Assembly (NCBI GenBank): GCA_023410875.1
Contig: JAEYPH010000001.1
Location: 1 to 61,419, forward strand
Reading direction: 5' to 3'
DNA length: 61,419 nucleotides
Origin: Bacillota bacterium
Lineage (GTDB): Bacteria > Bacillota > Clostridia > Christensenellales > UMGS416
Under the pieces are notes generated by a model. It ran no database searches, was not told the DNA's origin, and worked only from the letters and a program-made list of their open reading frames with translations. This document shows positions 16,414 to 24,247 of the stretch, in pieces. The translations under genes were made by a program, and so were the position numbers. Within the stretch, counting starts at the first letter, position 1; each line of letters starts with the position of its first letter.

Positions 16414-16986
16414 ATGAGAACCAAACGAATCCGCATTCGCAACGAAGCCGCTGCAAACGCCGCCGAAAATGGGCTGCAGACACTGTGGCGGTCCCTGTGG
16501 CGCCAGCACATCGATTGGGCGCGCATGACCATGGAATCCATGGCCGCCGGCAAGCAAGACGCTCAGCAGGCCGGCGCCGGGCTGCTTCGCAATGCCCAGG
16601 ACATGGCCGACGCACTGCAGCGCCAATACGGCCCCGGTCTGGCCACCGGCTTTGGCTGCCTGATGCGCGGGCATATCTGGATCGCGCTGCGCATCATGGA
16701 GGCTACCCGTGCCGGCGACAAGGCGGCCGTGGGCGCTCTGGAGCAGGAGCGCTATGCCAATGCCAACGAGATTGCCGCCTATCTGGCCGCCATCAATCCT
16801 TTTCTGCCTGTAGGCGTCATGACGGAGCTTATACGCCAACACCAGCAAATCACAGGCATGGAGGTGGTGGCCATCTTCCGTGGCGATGCGGCGGCTGCGC
16901 AGCAGGCCTATCAGCAGAACCTGGCCCAGTCCATTGTCATCGCCGACACGATGGCCGCAGCCATCGCCCGACAGTTTCCTGGCTAG
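16414..16986 (+). CDS. All-helical protein of unknown function
   Basis: A 190-residue, almost entirely helical protein. The recognisable pattern is LWRSLWRQHIDWARMTM, LLRNAQDMADAL, a central MRGHIWIALRIMEA, YANANEIAAYLAAINPFLP, and a C-terminal Q-S-I-V-I-ADTMAAAIARQF. I recall a widespread Bacillota family with this plan that is often mislabelled acetylglutamate kinase; nothing here resembles a kinase. Conserved histidines and glutamates could bind metal, as in ferritin-like bundles, but that is inference. A degenerate second copy of its C-terminal half lies just downstream. Confidence 0.65.
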   Translation: MRTKRIRIRNEAAANAAENGLQTLWRSLWRQHIDWARMTMESMAAGKQDAQQAGAGLLRNAQDMADALQRQYGPGLATGFGCLMRGHIWIALRIMEATRAGDKAAVGALEQERYANANEIAAYLAAINPFLPVGVMTELIRQHQQITGMEVVAIFRGDAAAAQQAYQQNLAQSIVIADTMAAAIARQFPG

Positions 16987-17030
16987 TCTCCCTCCGGTCT
17001 TTCCAATACACGCTGGCAGTGCCACCTTTT

Positions 17031-17147
17031 TGGCGTCCATCAACCCCTATCTGCCGGCGGATGCGCTGCGCGCCATGCTCCATGCACCTGGCGCTGGCCA
17101 TGGCCGACACACTGACCGCCGCCATGACAGGACAATTCCACTTGTAG
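17031..17147 (+). pseudogene. Remnant of a second copy of the helical gene
   Basis: Reads LASINPYLPADALRAMLH, matching LAAINPFLPVGVMTELIR of the upstream gene. After a frame change it reads LALAMADTLTAAMTGQF and a stop, matching the end ADTMAAAIARQF. About 45 residues between the two blocks and the whole N-terminal half are missing. It is best explained as a decayed tandem duplicate. Confidence 0.7.
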
Positions 17148-17226
17148 GGACACGGGTACAGGACCATGGCGCAAGACAGCCTGGTTGTGGTAGACTATGA
17201 GCGAATCCCATGATCAGGAGGAGCCC

Positions 17227-17703
17227 ATGGCCCGATCGACCCAAACCCTGACGCTGATGGTGGACAATGAGTTTGGCGTGCTGACCCGCATCACGGCACT
17301 GGTGCGCCGCGAAGGCTGGAACATCAAAAGCCTGGCCGTGGCCGAGACCGAGAACCCCGCCGTCAGCCGCCTGACGCTGTGCGTGGAGTGCGTGGCCAGC
17401 ACGCTGGACCACGTGACCGCCCGGCTGGGCCGGCTGGCCTGCGTGCGATCTTACAGCGTATACACCCCCGCCACCCACACCGGCCGGGAACTGCTGCTGG
17501 CCCGGGTGACCTGCGACGCTGCGGCGCTGGCGCAGGCGGCCCAGCGCCTGGGCGCGCGGATGCTGCCCGGCGGCGTGCTGGAGGCTGCCGGCGCACCGGC
17601 TGAGATCGACGCGCTGCTGACCGAGCTGCGGGCCCTGGGGCCTGTGGACGCCGCCCGCAGCGGCATCGTGACGCTGGAGAACGTGGAGGGCGACGCGCAA
17701 TGA
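17227..17703 (+). CDS. ACT-domain protein, acetolactate synthase small-subunit type
   Basis: A 158-residue protein with the IlvN/IlvH plan: an N-terminal ACT domain (TLTLMVDNEFGVLTRITALVRREGWNIKSLAV) and a second regulatory domain (GRELLLARVTCD...). In known complexes it gives valine feedback to the catalytic IlvB subunit. No ilvB or other branched-chain gene lies in the window, and the stop overlaps the butyrate kinase start (ATGA), an unusual partnership. The start ATG follows AGGAGGAG. It could be a true IlvN acting in trans or a separate sensor. Confidence 0.8.
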   Translation: MARSTQTLTLMVDNEFGVLTRITALVRREGWNIKSLAVAETENPAVSRLTLCVECVASTLDHVTARLGRLACVRSYSVYTPATHTGRELLLARVTCDAAALAQAAQRLGARMLPGGVLEAAGAPAEIDALLTELRALGPVDAARSGIVTLENVEGDAQ

Positions 17704-18779
17704 GCGACAAGACGATGTTCCGCATACTGACGATCAACCCCGGCTCCACAAGCACCAAGGTGGCCGTGTATGAAAACGAGACGCTGCTGGTGGAGGCCGT
17801 GGCCCGCCACAGCCGTGAAGAGCTGGCCGGCTGCGAATCCATACTGGAGCAAAAGCCCATCCGCCTGCGGCTGGTGCTGAGCATGCTGCAGGAGAAAGGC
17901 ATCACCATCGGCTCTCTGGATGCCGTGGTGGGGCGCGGCGGCCTCATAGAGCCCATCGACAGCGGCACCTATACGATCAACGAGCGCATGAAGCGCGACC
18001 TGGTGGCCTCCACCGCCGCCGTGCACGCCTCGGCGCTGGGCGGCATCATGGCCGAGGAGATCGGTCGAGACGCCGGCATCCCCAGCTTTGTCGTGGACCC
18101 CATCGTCGTGGACGAGATGGACCAGTACGCCAGGCTGACCGGCTTTCCGGGCATCGAGCGGCGCAGCGTGTTCCACGCCCTCAACCAGAAGGCCATCGCC
18201 CGGCGCTGCGCCGCGGAGATGGGCACCGTGTATGAGAATGGCCGCTTTGTCGTGGCCCACATGGGCGGCGGCATCACCGTGGGCGCCCACCGCTACGGCC
18301 GCGTCATCGATGTGAACGACGCGCTGGACGGCGAAGGCCCCTTCACGCCGGAACGCACCGGCGGCATACCGGCGGCTTCGCTGATTCGCCTGTGCTTCTC
18401 CGGCGCCTACACCGAGCGCGAGCTGCTGGAGAAGGTCACCAAGGCCGGCGGTATGACCGCCTATCTGGGCACCAATGACCTGCGCAAGTGCGAGCGGCTC
18501 ATCAAGGAAGGTGACGAATACGCGGCGCTGGTGCTGGAATCCATGGCCTATCAGGTCAGCAAGGAGATCGGCGCCATGGTGGCCGCGCTGGAAGGCCGCG
18601 TGGACGCCATCATACTGACCGGCGGCCTGGCCTACAGCAACCGCTTCACCGGCGCCATCAAGCAGCGCGTGGGCCTGATCGCAAAGGTCCTGGTGTACCC
18701 CGGCGAGGACGAGATGCGGGCGCTGGCCGAGGGGGCGCTGCGTGTGCTGCGGGGTCAGGAGAAGGCCATCGAATACTGA
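17700..18779 (+). CDS. buk: Butyrate kinase
   Basis: A 359-residue acetokinase-family enzyme converting butyryl phosphate and ADP to butyrate and ATP, or branched-chain acyl analogues. Phosphate-1 motif ILTINPGSTSTKVAVYE, RGGLIEPIDSGTY, VVAHMGGGITVGAHRYGRVIDVNDALDGEGPFTPERTG (in part) and ILTGGLAYS are all typical of Buk rather than acetate kinase. No phosphotransbutyrylase is adjacent. Coupling to an IlvN-like ACT protein hints at a link with branched-chain metabolism. An intrinsic terminator follows. Confidence 0.93.
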   Translation: MSDKTMFRILTINPGSTSTKVAVYENETLLVEAVARHSREELAGCESILEQKPIRLRLVLSMLQEKGITIGSLDAVVGRGGLIEPIDSGTYTINERMKRDLVASTAAVHASALGGIMAEEIGRDAGIPSFVVDPIVVDEMDQYARLTGFPGIERRSVFHALNQKAIARRCAAEMGTVYENGRFVVAHMGGGITVGAHRYGRVIDVNDALDGEGPFTPERTGGIPAASLIRLCFSGAYTERELLEKVTKAGGMTAYLGTNDLRKCERLIKEGDEYAALVLESMAYQVSKEIGAMVAALEGRVDAIILTGGLAYSNRFTGAIKQRVGLIAKVLVYPGEDEMRALAEGALRVLRGQEKAIEY

Positions 18780-18794
18780 TCCATAGATATACAC

Positions 18795-18830
18795 AAAAGC
18801 CAAGGAAGTCCACCGATTTCCTTGGCTTTT
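18795..18830 (+). terminator. Rho-independent terminator after buk
   Basis: Stem AAAAGCCAAGGAA/TTCCTTGGCTTTT with a 10-base loop and T-run. It is nearly symmetrical, so it can also end the convergent minus-strand operon. Confidence 0.88.
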
Positions 18831-18856
18831 GATTTGACGTGGCATACCTGAGGTCT

Positions 18857-19414
18857 CTATAGATCGATCGTCAACAGGATGGAATTATCCTCCAGCACCG
18901 TTTCTTCGGCAACCCTCATGTTGTTTTGTGCCAGGCTCTCCATCAGCTTGTTATAGGTGAACGACTGCACATTTTGGCGATACTCCCGGTCAAAACACGC
19001 CATCTCTTCAAAGAACTGTTCCGCGTTTTCTACCCCCTTCACCGTTACAAAGAACGGCTCGCCGGCGGCATTCCTCACGTATTCCAGCTGCGTGCTGCCC
19101 GCCGCGCAGACGAGTTTGTTTTGGGAAACGATCTCCACGGTCAGCCCATGCTCCCGCAATGTCTTCTCCAAAAGGACAACGTCGGTGAAGATGGATTCCA
19201 TGGGCGGCAATTCTGCACTTTGGCTTTTTTGATATAGCTCACGAAGGTGATCCAAGTGCCGGGCATGGGCTTCGGCGGCCACAGCGTAAATCGCTTTGGA
19301 GCCGGCCATTCCCACCAGCACACCCACAGAGGCCGCCGTTGCCGTAACCGTCGCCGCGGACACCGTGGAACCTAGAGCAATTGCCACCGGAATCAGCAAA
19401 AGTGAGATTGACAT
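18857..19414 (-). CDS. Membrane-anchored DUF1257/Ycf35-like protein
   Basis: A 185-residue protein. Residues 1-45 form two hydrophobic stretches. The remainder resembles DUF1257 (Ycf35): an early block IFTDVVLLEKTLREHGL, and the C-terminal block FTYNKLMESLAQNNMRVAEETVLEDNSILLTIDL, matching the usual Y-x-K-L-E-x-A-x-x-x-G-x-x-V-x-E-E-x-x-E-D-G-x-I-x-L-x-L end. An N-terminal membrane anchor is not usual for this family. The ATG at 19414 follows AGGAGGT. Last gene of the operon, 11 bases after the AAA ATPase. Function unknown. Confidence 0.65.
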   Translation of the reverse strand: MSISLLLIPVAIALGSTVSAATVTATAASVGVLVGMAGSKAIYAVAAEAHARHLDHLRELYQKSQSAELPPMESIFTDVVLLEKTLREHGLTVEIVSQNKLVCAAGSTQLEYVRNAAGEPFFVTVKGVENAEQFFEEMACFDREYRQNVQSFTYNKLMESLAQNNMRVAEETVLEDNSILLTIDL

Positions 19415-19425
19415 CAACAAACCTC

Positions 19426-21069
19426 CTAGAAGTCAATGGTCCTGCCGCCGCGGCTTTGCGCAATGTCGGTGTCGACATTACCGTCCGAACCGGCATAGGC
19501 CGCCAAGTCCTCCTTGGTGGTGGCAGCCACGGCCCGAACGTTGGCCCATTCGCGCAGCGCCCGGATCTGTTCCCCTTGCGTCACCGACAGCGGCACCATA
19601 TTCGAAATAACGTCTTTTAAATCACTTATTAACAGCTCTCTGCCATGGAAAAACGCCTCATACAGCGCGGAGATAACGACCTGTTCAATCTCTGCGCCGA
19701 CAAATCCTTCGGTCCTGTCGGCCAGCTCGTCGAGAAGGGTCTCGGAAATCTGCCCATCTACTATCACATTTTTAGCAATATCCTTATCCTTCAGCCGCTT
19801 TTTCAGGTGCACCGCAAAGATATCTCTGCGTTCCTTGCGCGTAGGCAAATCTACAAAGAAGATTTCATCAAACCGTCCTTTGCGCAGCAGTTCCGGCGGA
19901 AGATTGGATATGTTGTTCGCCGTGGCGATTACAAACACCGGAGCGGTTTTGTCCTGCATCCAGGTCAGGAAAGTGCCAAAAATGCGGGCGCCGGTACCGC
20001 TGTCACCGATGCTGTTCGAACCGCTGAGTCCCTTCTCGATCTCATCCACCCATAGGATGGACGGCGCCACTGCTTCTGCGGTGTGAATCGCTCTGCGCAT
20101 GTTTTCCTCGGAGCTGCCCACAATGCCGCTGAAAATCTTCCCCATGTCCAGCTTTAGAAGGGGCAGCTGCCAAATGGCACTCATGGCTTTGGCTGTCAGG
20201 CTTTTTCCGCAGCCGGGCACGCCGGTGATCAGCACGCCCTTGGGCGCAGGGATGTTGTACTTTTTGGCCGCATCCAGCCAGGTGTTCTTGCGTTTCTGCA
20301 GCCAGCGTTTCAGGTTTTCCAGGCCGCCGATGTCTTCCAGATTTAGATCGCCCTCCACAAATTCCAAAATGCCGGTCTTTTTGATAACCTGATTCTTCTC
20401 CTCAAATATAACGGAAATATCATCCAGGCTGATCTGGCCGCCTTCCACCATCGCGCGTGCAAATGCGTTTTCCGCCTCCTGCAAGGTTAGGCCCAGCGCA
20501 GCCTTGGAAAGTTTTTCTTTGTCCTCCTCGGTTAAATGGTTCGCCACCATCGTATTGTTCGAGATCATTTCGTCTATCTTGCATGTCATTTCATCCACAG
20601 AAGGCATCGGGAATTCAAACATGGAGATTTCCTTCTGCATATCTTCGGGTATCAGCAACTGAGGAGAGATGAAAATCACGTTCTTCTTCAGTTGCCCGTT
20701 TTTCAAAGCGCTGAGAATATCCCGCAGTTTGCGGACGATACCATATTCAATCGGTCTGTTTTTCACACCGAAGTAGACATGGAAATCCTTGAGGATAAAA
20801 ACCGCGTTTTCATTGACGACCTGCATGAAGTTGATCGCGCTGATGGGATCGCACGTCGACTTCGCGTGCACGCCATTCTCATCGACAAAGCCGTCTATCT
20901 GTGTCCAGGTGAAAATCTTACGAACGGTTTTGATGATAGCGGGGTCATGAACGATGGACTCGATCATGGAAATCGCACGATCCTCTTCCCAGGTCGGAAT
21001 ATAGATAAACGGAAACCGGGCTTTTAACAGCTCACCCAATTTCAAAAATGACGCATATCGTGTTTCCAT
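19426..21069 (-). CDS. Ycf46-like AAA ATPase
   Basis: A 547-residue protein. Residues 1-230 form the degenerate N-terminal ATPase-like half typical of Ycf46. Residues about 245-480 are a standard AAA module: GVPGCGKSLTAKAM (Walker A, near 283-290), ILWVDEIEKGLSG (Walker B), FVIATANNISNLPPELLRKGRFDE (sensor 1 and arginine finger region). The ATG at 21069 follows GGAGGT. Ycf46 is a chloroplast and cyanobacterial protein of poorly known role; related proteins occur scattered in bacteria next to DUF1257 and DUF2997, as here. Confidence 0.85.
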   Translation of the reverse strand: METRYASFLKLGELLKARFPFIYIPTWEEDRAISMIESIVHDPAIIKTVRKIFTWTQIDGFVDENGVHAKSTCDPISAINFMQVVNENAVFILKDFHVYFGVKNRPIEYGIVRKLRDILSALKNGQLKKNVIFISPQLLIPEDMQKEISMFEFPMPSVDEMTCKIDEMISNNTMVANHLTEEDKEKLSKAALGLTLQEAENAFARAMVEGGQISLDDISVIFEEKNQVIKKTGILEFVEGDLNLEDIGGLENLKRWLQKRKNTWLDAAKKYNIPAPKGVLITGVPGCGKSLTAKAMSAIWQLPLLKLDMGKIFSGIVGSSEENMRRAIHTAEAVAPSILWVDEIEKGLSGSNSIGDSGTGARIFGTFLTWMQDKTAPVFVIATANNISNLPPELLRKGRFDEIFFVDLPTRKERRDIFAVHLKKRLKDKDIAKNVIVDGQISETLLDELADRTEGFVGAEIEQVVISALYEAFFHGRELLISDLKDVISNMVPLSVTQGEQIRALREWANVRAVAATTKEDLAAYAGSDGNVDTDIAQSRGGRTIDF

Positions 21070-21082
21070 GCCATAACCTCCG

Positions 21083-21661
21083 TCATATAAGCTTCTTAAG
21101 GCGTCCAAAATCTCCCATGCCGTTCAAAAGCGCTTTCCCATCGGAGGAAAGCCTTACCTCGATCTGGTTGCGGATGTTTTCCAAATCCCTTGGGCTGTAT
21201 TTGCCGGTCAAAAATCGGTACTGCTGATTGGAAGAACCGACCCAGGGACGGCTCAAATCAAACATCGCTTGTACAAACGGACCATCTATCAAAAGGTCCG
21301 TTTGCTCAAGAAGACTTTGGATGCTTTTATCCTCCTTTTCGAGCAACTCTTCATAGGTAAAACCGGTAAAAACCACAACAGAAAGCCCCATGGCTTTTGC
21401 TTTTTGCGCCAGTTCGCCCACTGCGGCAGCCTGCTCAAAGGGTTCTCCACCCAAAAAGGTAATGCCCTCAACATCGCCGGCGCTTATGACGCGCTGCAGA
21501 ATCTCCCCGGTCTGCATCAGGAATCCCGCATTGTGGGGCCATGTCTCTACAGCCATGCAACCTTTGCAGTGCCGGCTGCATCCCTGCACCCACAAGCAAA
21601 ACCTTAGCCCCGGCCCTGCCATTTTTGTTTGCGGCAGGATGCGGTACACCCGTATGTCCAT
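21083..21661 (-). CDS. Radical SAM protein of the NrdG/activase type
   Basis: A 192-residue radical SAM enzyme. The cluster motif is GCSRHCKGC (C-x3-C-x2-C), followed by the SAM-binding FLGGEPFEQ and the activase-like TDLLIDGPFVQ. This is the layout of anaerobic ribonucleotide reductase activase, which installs a glycyl radical. No nrdD or other glycyl-radical enzyme is nearby, so the target is unknown, and the product of a neighbouring gene is an obvious candidate. Starts with TGATG overlap to the upstream gene's stop, so it is translationally coupled. Confidence 0.85.
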   Translation of the reverse strand: MDIRVYRILPQTKMAGPGLRFCLWVQGCSRHCKGCMAVETWPHNAGFLMQTGEILQRVISAGDVEGITFLGGEPFEQAAAVGELAQKAKAMGLSVVVFTGFTYEELLEKEDKSIQSLLEQTDLLIDGPFVQAMFDLSRPWVGSSNQQYRFLTGKYSPRDLENIRNQIEVRLSSDGKALLNGMGDFGRLKKLI

Positions 21662-22365
21662 CAGATATCCACAATCCTTGCGGCATTGTCCGCTGGCTTG
21701 GGCTGTGTCGCCGGCGGCGAGGCAAAGGCTAAATTGCGGATCTGTGCAGCGAAGTGAGGCATCAGTTGCAATCGAGCGCAAAAATCATCCGCCGAGGCAA
21801 ACCAACCGGTTTGGGTGCGCAGATCCACAGCGCGTTTTGCCAATGCAATGCCCACGCCTGGCAGCGCCGCCAGCTGCTGTTCCGAGGCGATGTTCAAATC
21901 CAGCATCGCCTGTAGTGGCGGCATCGGTTGGCCCATGGGTTGCGATGGGCGCGGCTGCTTGGGTGGCGCAACGGGTTGACGGGTATTGCCGCCGAAATAC
22001 TCATTGCGTATTTCGCTGCGATACGCGTCTCTGGTGGCTTTCTGCAAATCCAAGACCGCTTCCAGGCGAAGCAAATACTCCTTGCGCGACAAAAATGAAT
22101 GCAGAATTGCGGCAGACCAGCCGATAAAAACCAGTGTAACGGCAATGGCGCCAAGCATTTCATTGAACTGCCCGAGCCAACCCAAATTGAAAAACAATAC
22201 AAAATCGACCAGAAGATAAATACAGCCGGACACAATCCATTTCCTTTTGCCGGTGCGTCCGCCAATCCAAAAAAAACCCACACAATTAAGCAGCAGTGTA
22301 AACGACCACAGGATCCAAAAAGAGTTCAGAAATTCCCACAGCTTGCCCCGGTTTGTGATGCTCAT
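21661..22365 (-). CDS. Membrane protein with C-terminal helix-hairpin-helix domain
   Basis: A 234-residue protein. Three or four hydrophobic segments lie in residues 12-95 (around WSFTLLLNCVGFFWI, GCIYLLVDFVLFFNLGWLG and AIAVTLVFIGWSAAILHSF). A proline/glutamine-rich linker follows (VAPPKQPRPSQPMGQP), then a ComEA-like helix-hairpin-helix module (LDLNIASEQQLAALPGVG, IALAKRAVDLR). HhH modules usually bind DNA non-specifically, but single copies also act in protein contacts. It overlaps both neighbours (ATGA and TGATG), so it is tightly coupled in the operon. Confidence 0.75.
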   Translation of the reverse strand: MSITNRGKLWEFLNSFWILWSFTLLLNCVGFFWIGGRTGKRKWIVSGCIYLLVDFVLFFNLGWLGQFNEMLGAIAVTLVFIGWSAAILHSFLSRKEYLLRLEAVLDLQKATRDAYRSEIRNEYFGGNTRQPVAPPKQPRPSQPMGQPMPPLQAMLDLNIASEQQLAALPGVGIALAKRAVDLRTQTGWFASADDFCARLQLMPHFAAQIRNLAFASPPATQPKPADNAARIVDI

Positions 22366-22589
22366 GGCTGCACCTTTTCATCCAACTGCACCTCAGCGGC
22401 AATGGTTTCGTTTTGCTGCCGGGTCTCGGATTGATGATATTCCGCCGTATAAGCGCTTTCTATCGCCCTGGCATGCAGCAGTTTCTCCAGCACGACGATA
22501 TAGTCAGTGCATTTGCTTCCTTTGATGCCCAGCGTTTTCCCTTCAATTTTACCGTCGGGATATATCCGTATCTGCAATTGCTTTTTCAC
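22362..22589 (-). CDS. DUF2997 family small protein
   Basis: A 75-residue protein matching the DUF2997 pattern: QLQIRIYPDGKIEGKTLGIKGSKC followed by a helix (YIVVLEKLLHARAIES) and an AEYHQ end. Such small proteins are found beside DUF1257 and Ycf46-like genes, as here. Two GTG codons, 22595 and 22589, are possible starts; 22589 is better placed behind AGGTG. It is the first gene of the five-gene operon and overlaps the next by 4 bases. Confidence 0.7.
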   Translation of the reverse strand: MKKQLQIRIYPDGKIEGKTLGIKGSKCTDYIVVLEKLLHARAIESAYTAEYHQSETRQQNETIAAEVQLDEKVQP

Positions 22590-22620
22590 GGGCACACCTG
22601 AAATTCAATTGATATTTTGA

Positions 22621-22686
22621 TTGTAACATAAAGACACCAAATATATAATCCTTACACTTGCACATCCCGCTCAGCTATGCTATTCT
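22621..22686 (+). promoter_or_regulatory. Two candidate promoters for the gntR operon
   Basis: Promoter 1 is TTGTAA (22621-22626), 17 bases, TATAAT (22644-22649). Promoter 2 is TTGCAC (22658-22663), 17 bases, TATTCT (22681-22686). Promoter 2 would start transcription inside the palindrome at 22686-22704, so a bound repressor would block it directly. Confidence 0.6.
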
Positions 22687-22704
22687 CAAACATATGATGT
22701 TTGA
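22686..22704. promoter_or_regulatory. Palindromic operator for the FadR-type regulator
   Basis: TCAAACAT-ATG-ATGTTTGA is a perfect 8-base inverted repeat with a 3-base centre, 20 bases before the regulator's start codon. Its size and symmetry are those expected for a GntR-family dimer, so autoregulation of the operon is inferred. Confidence 0.72.
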
Positions 22705-22723
22705 TCTATAGTTGGGTGAGTTT

Positions 22724-23428
22724 ATGGACAACCTCTTCACTTCTCCTCCCCGCGAATCCTCGGTGGATACCGTCATCAACCGCATCAAGACGCTGCTGCT
22801 GGAGCGCAAGCTGCACCCCGGCGATCTGCTGCCGCCGGAGCACGAGCTGGCCGAAGGGATGGGCGTCAGCCGCGGCACCATCCGCGAGGCCATGAAGATT
22901 CTTTCGGCCCTGGGCATTGTGGAGGTCAAGCGTGGCAACGGCACCTATGTGTCCACAACGCCCACGACGGCAGCTTTCGACCCGTTGCTGTATCAGTTGA
23001 TGCTCAGTGACGCCGACCAGCGCCAGATGGCGGAATTCCGCCAGATGATGGAGATGGGCATTGTGGGCCTGGCCGTGGAGCACGCCAGCGACGAGGACCT
23101 GGCCGCGCTGCAGGACGCCTGCCGCCGCATGGCAGGTGTGGCCGACGCCGGCGCGGACGCCGTGGCCGCCGATCTGGACTTCCACCGGGCCTTGGGCCAC
23201 GCCTGCGGCAACGTGCTGGCCGAGAAGGTCTATTGCTTCGTGCTGGAGCTGTTCCAGCCGCGCATCGCCGCAACCTATTCCGCCGCCCACAACAGCGCCG
23301 CAGCGCTGGGCATCCACGAGGCCATACTGGACGGCCTGCGGCAGCGCGACCGGGCCGCCGCGCTGGAGGCCACCCGGGCGTCCATAGAAGCCTGGAGCCA
23401 CCGCTCTGGCGGGGAGGGCGCGCCATGA
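22724..23428 (+). CDS. GntR-family regulator, FadR subfamily
   Basis: A 234-residue regulator. The N-terminal winged helix carries PPEHELAEGMGVSRGTIREAMKIL and the wing VEVKRGNGTYVS. The C-terminal FCD ligand domain is all-helical, with the metal or ligand-contacting D-x3-H (DLDFHRAL) and two later histidines (AAHNSA, GIHEAI). FCD regulators usually sense sugar acids or other carboxylates. The ATG at 22724 follows GGGTGAG. It overlaps the next gene (ATGA) and heads the sugar operon, whose intermediates are the likely effectors. Confidence 0.9.
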   Translation: MDNLFTSPPRESSVDTVINRIKTLLLERKLHPGDLLPPEHELAEGMGVSRGTIREAMKILSALGIVEVKRGNGTYVSTTPTTAAFDPLLYQLMLSDADQRQMAEFRQMMEMGIVGLAVEHASDEDLAALQDACRRMAGVADAGADAVAADLDFHRALGHACGNVLAEKVYCFVLELFQPRIAATYSAAHNSAAALGIHEAILDGLRQRDRAAALEATRASIEAWSHRSGGEGAP

Positions 23429-24246
23429 AGCTGGGCATCGGCAGTTATACATACACCTGGGCCGTGGGCGTGCCGGGCTATGAAGCACCAGAACGGCCGC
23501 TGAACGCCGCGGGGCTGGTGCGGCTGGCCGCGGACCTGGGCGTGGCCGTGGTTCAGATTTGCGACAACCTGCCGCTGGACGGCCTGAGCGCAGCCGAACT
23601 GGCAGGGCTGGTCAGCTTGGCGCGAGAACTGGGCATCACGCTGGAGCTGGGCACCCGCAGCGCCGCGCCGGGCAATCTGCGCCGCCACATCGCCATCGCC
23701 CAGGCGCTGGGCTGCACGCTGCTGCGCACGCTGCTGCTGGAGGATGGCCGGGAGATCGGCATCGACCGCGGCCACGCGCTGCTGGCGCAGGTGCTGCCCG
23801 ATCTGCGCAGCGCCGGCGTCACGCTGGCCATCGAGAACCACGACGGCCACAGGGTGGCCGAGCTGGCGGAGCTCATCCACCGGCTGGATTCTCCCCACGT
23901 GGGCATCTGCCTGGACACCGTCAACAGCTTTGGCGCGCTGGAGGCGCCGGACACCGTGATCGGCGCGCTGGCTCCGCTCACGGTGAACCTTCACGTCAAG
24001 GATTTCGTTATCGAGCGCCTGGACCACAAGATGGGCTTCCAGATTCGCGGCTGCCCGGCGGGGCAGGGCCGGCTGGAAGTGCCGGTGCTGCTACGCCACC
24101 TGCGCGCCCTGGGCCAGGACCCCAACGTGATCCTGGAGTTGTGGACGCCGTGGCGGGGTTCCCTTAAACAGACCATGGCGCTGGAAAGCGCTTGGGCTCA
24201 AGAGAGCTTAGCCTTTCTGAAGCAGGCTGTGCGGGAGGTAAACTGA
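23425..24246 (+). CDS. TIM-barrel sugar isomerase/epimerase-like protein
   Basis: A 273-residue AP-endonuclease-2-family barrel. The metal-site motifs are visible: LAIENHDGH, CLDTVNSFG, NLHVKDF and the late LELWTP. Family members isomerise or epimerise sugars, dehydrate inosose, or act as decarboxylases. In this operon the likely substrate is a keto sugar acid such as 3-oxo-isoapionate, which would make it a decarboxylase; that is inference from context, not from a diagnostic motif. Confidence 0.8.
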   Translation: MKLGIGSYTYTWAVGVPGYEAPERPLNAAGLVRLAADLGVAVVQICDNLPLDGLSAAELAGLVSLARELGITLELGTRSAAPGNLRRHIAIAQALGCTLLRTLLLEDGREIGIDRGHALLAQVLPDLRSAGVTLAIENHDGHRVAELAELIHRLDSPHVGICLDTVNSFGALEAPDTVIGALAPLTVNLHVKDFVIERLDHKMGFQIRGCPAGQGRLEVPVLLRHLRALGQDPNVILELWTPWRGSLKQTMALESAWAQESLAFLKQAVREVN

Positions 24247-24247
24247 C

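Noticed and set aside
21083..21661. Genuine anaerobic ribonucleotide reductase activase (nrdG)
   Set aside because: The fold and motifs fit, but no nrdD accompanies it and it is locked into the Ycf46-type operon, so the specific name was withheld.
22589..22595. GTG at 22595 as the DUF2997 start
   Set aside because: It overlaps the AGGTG that best serves as ribosome site for GTG 22589; the difference is two residues and cannot be settled by sequence.
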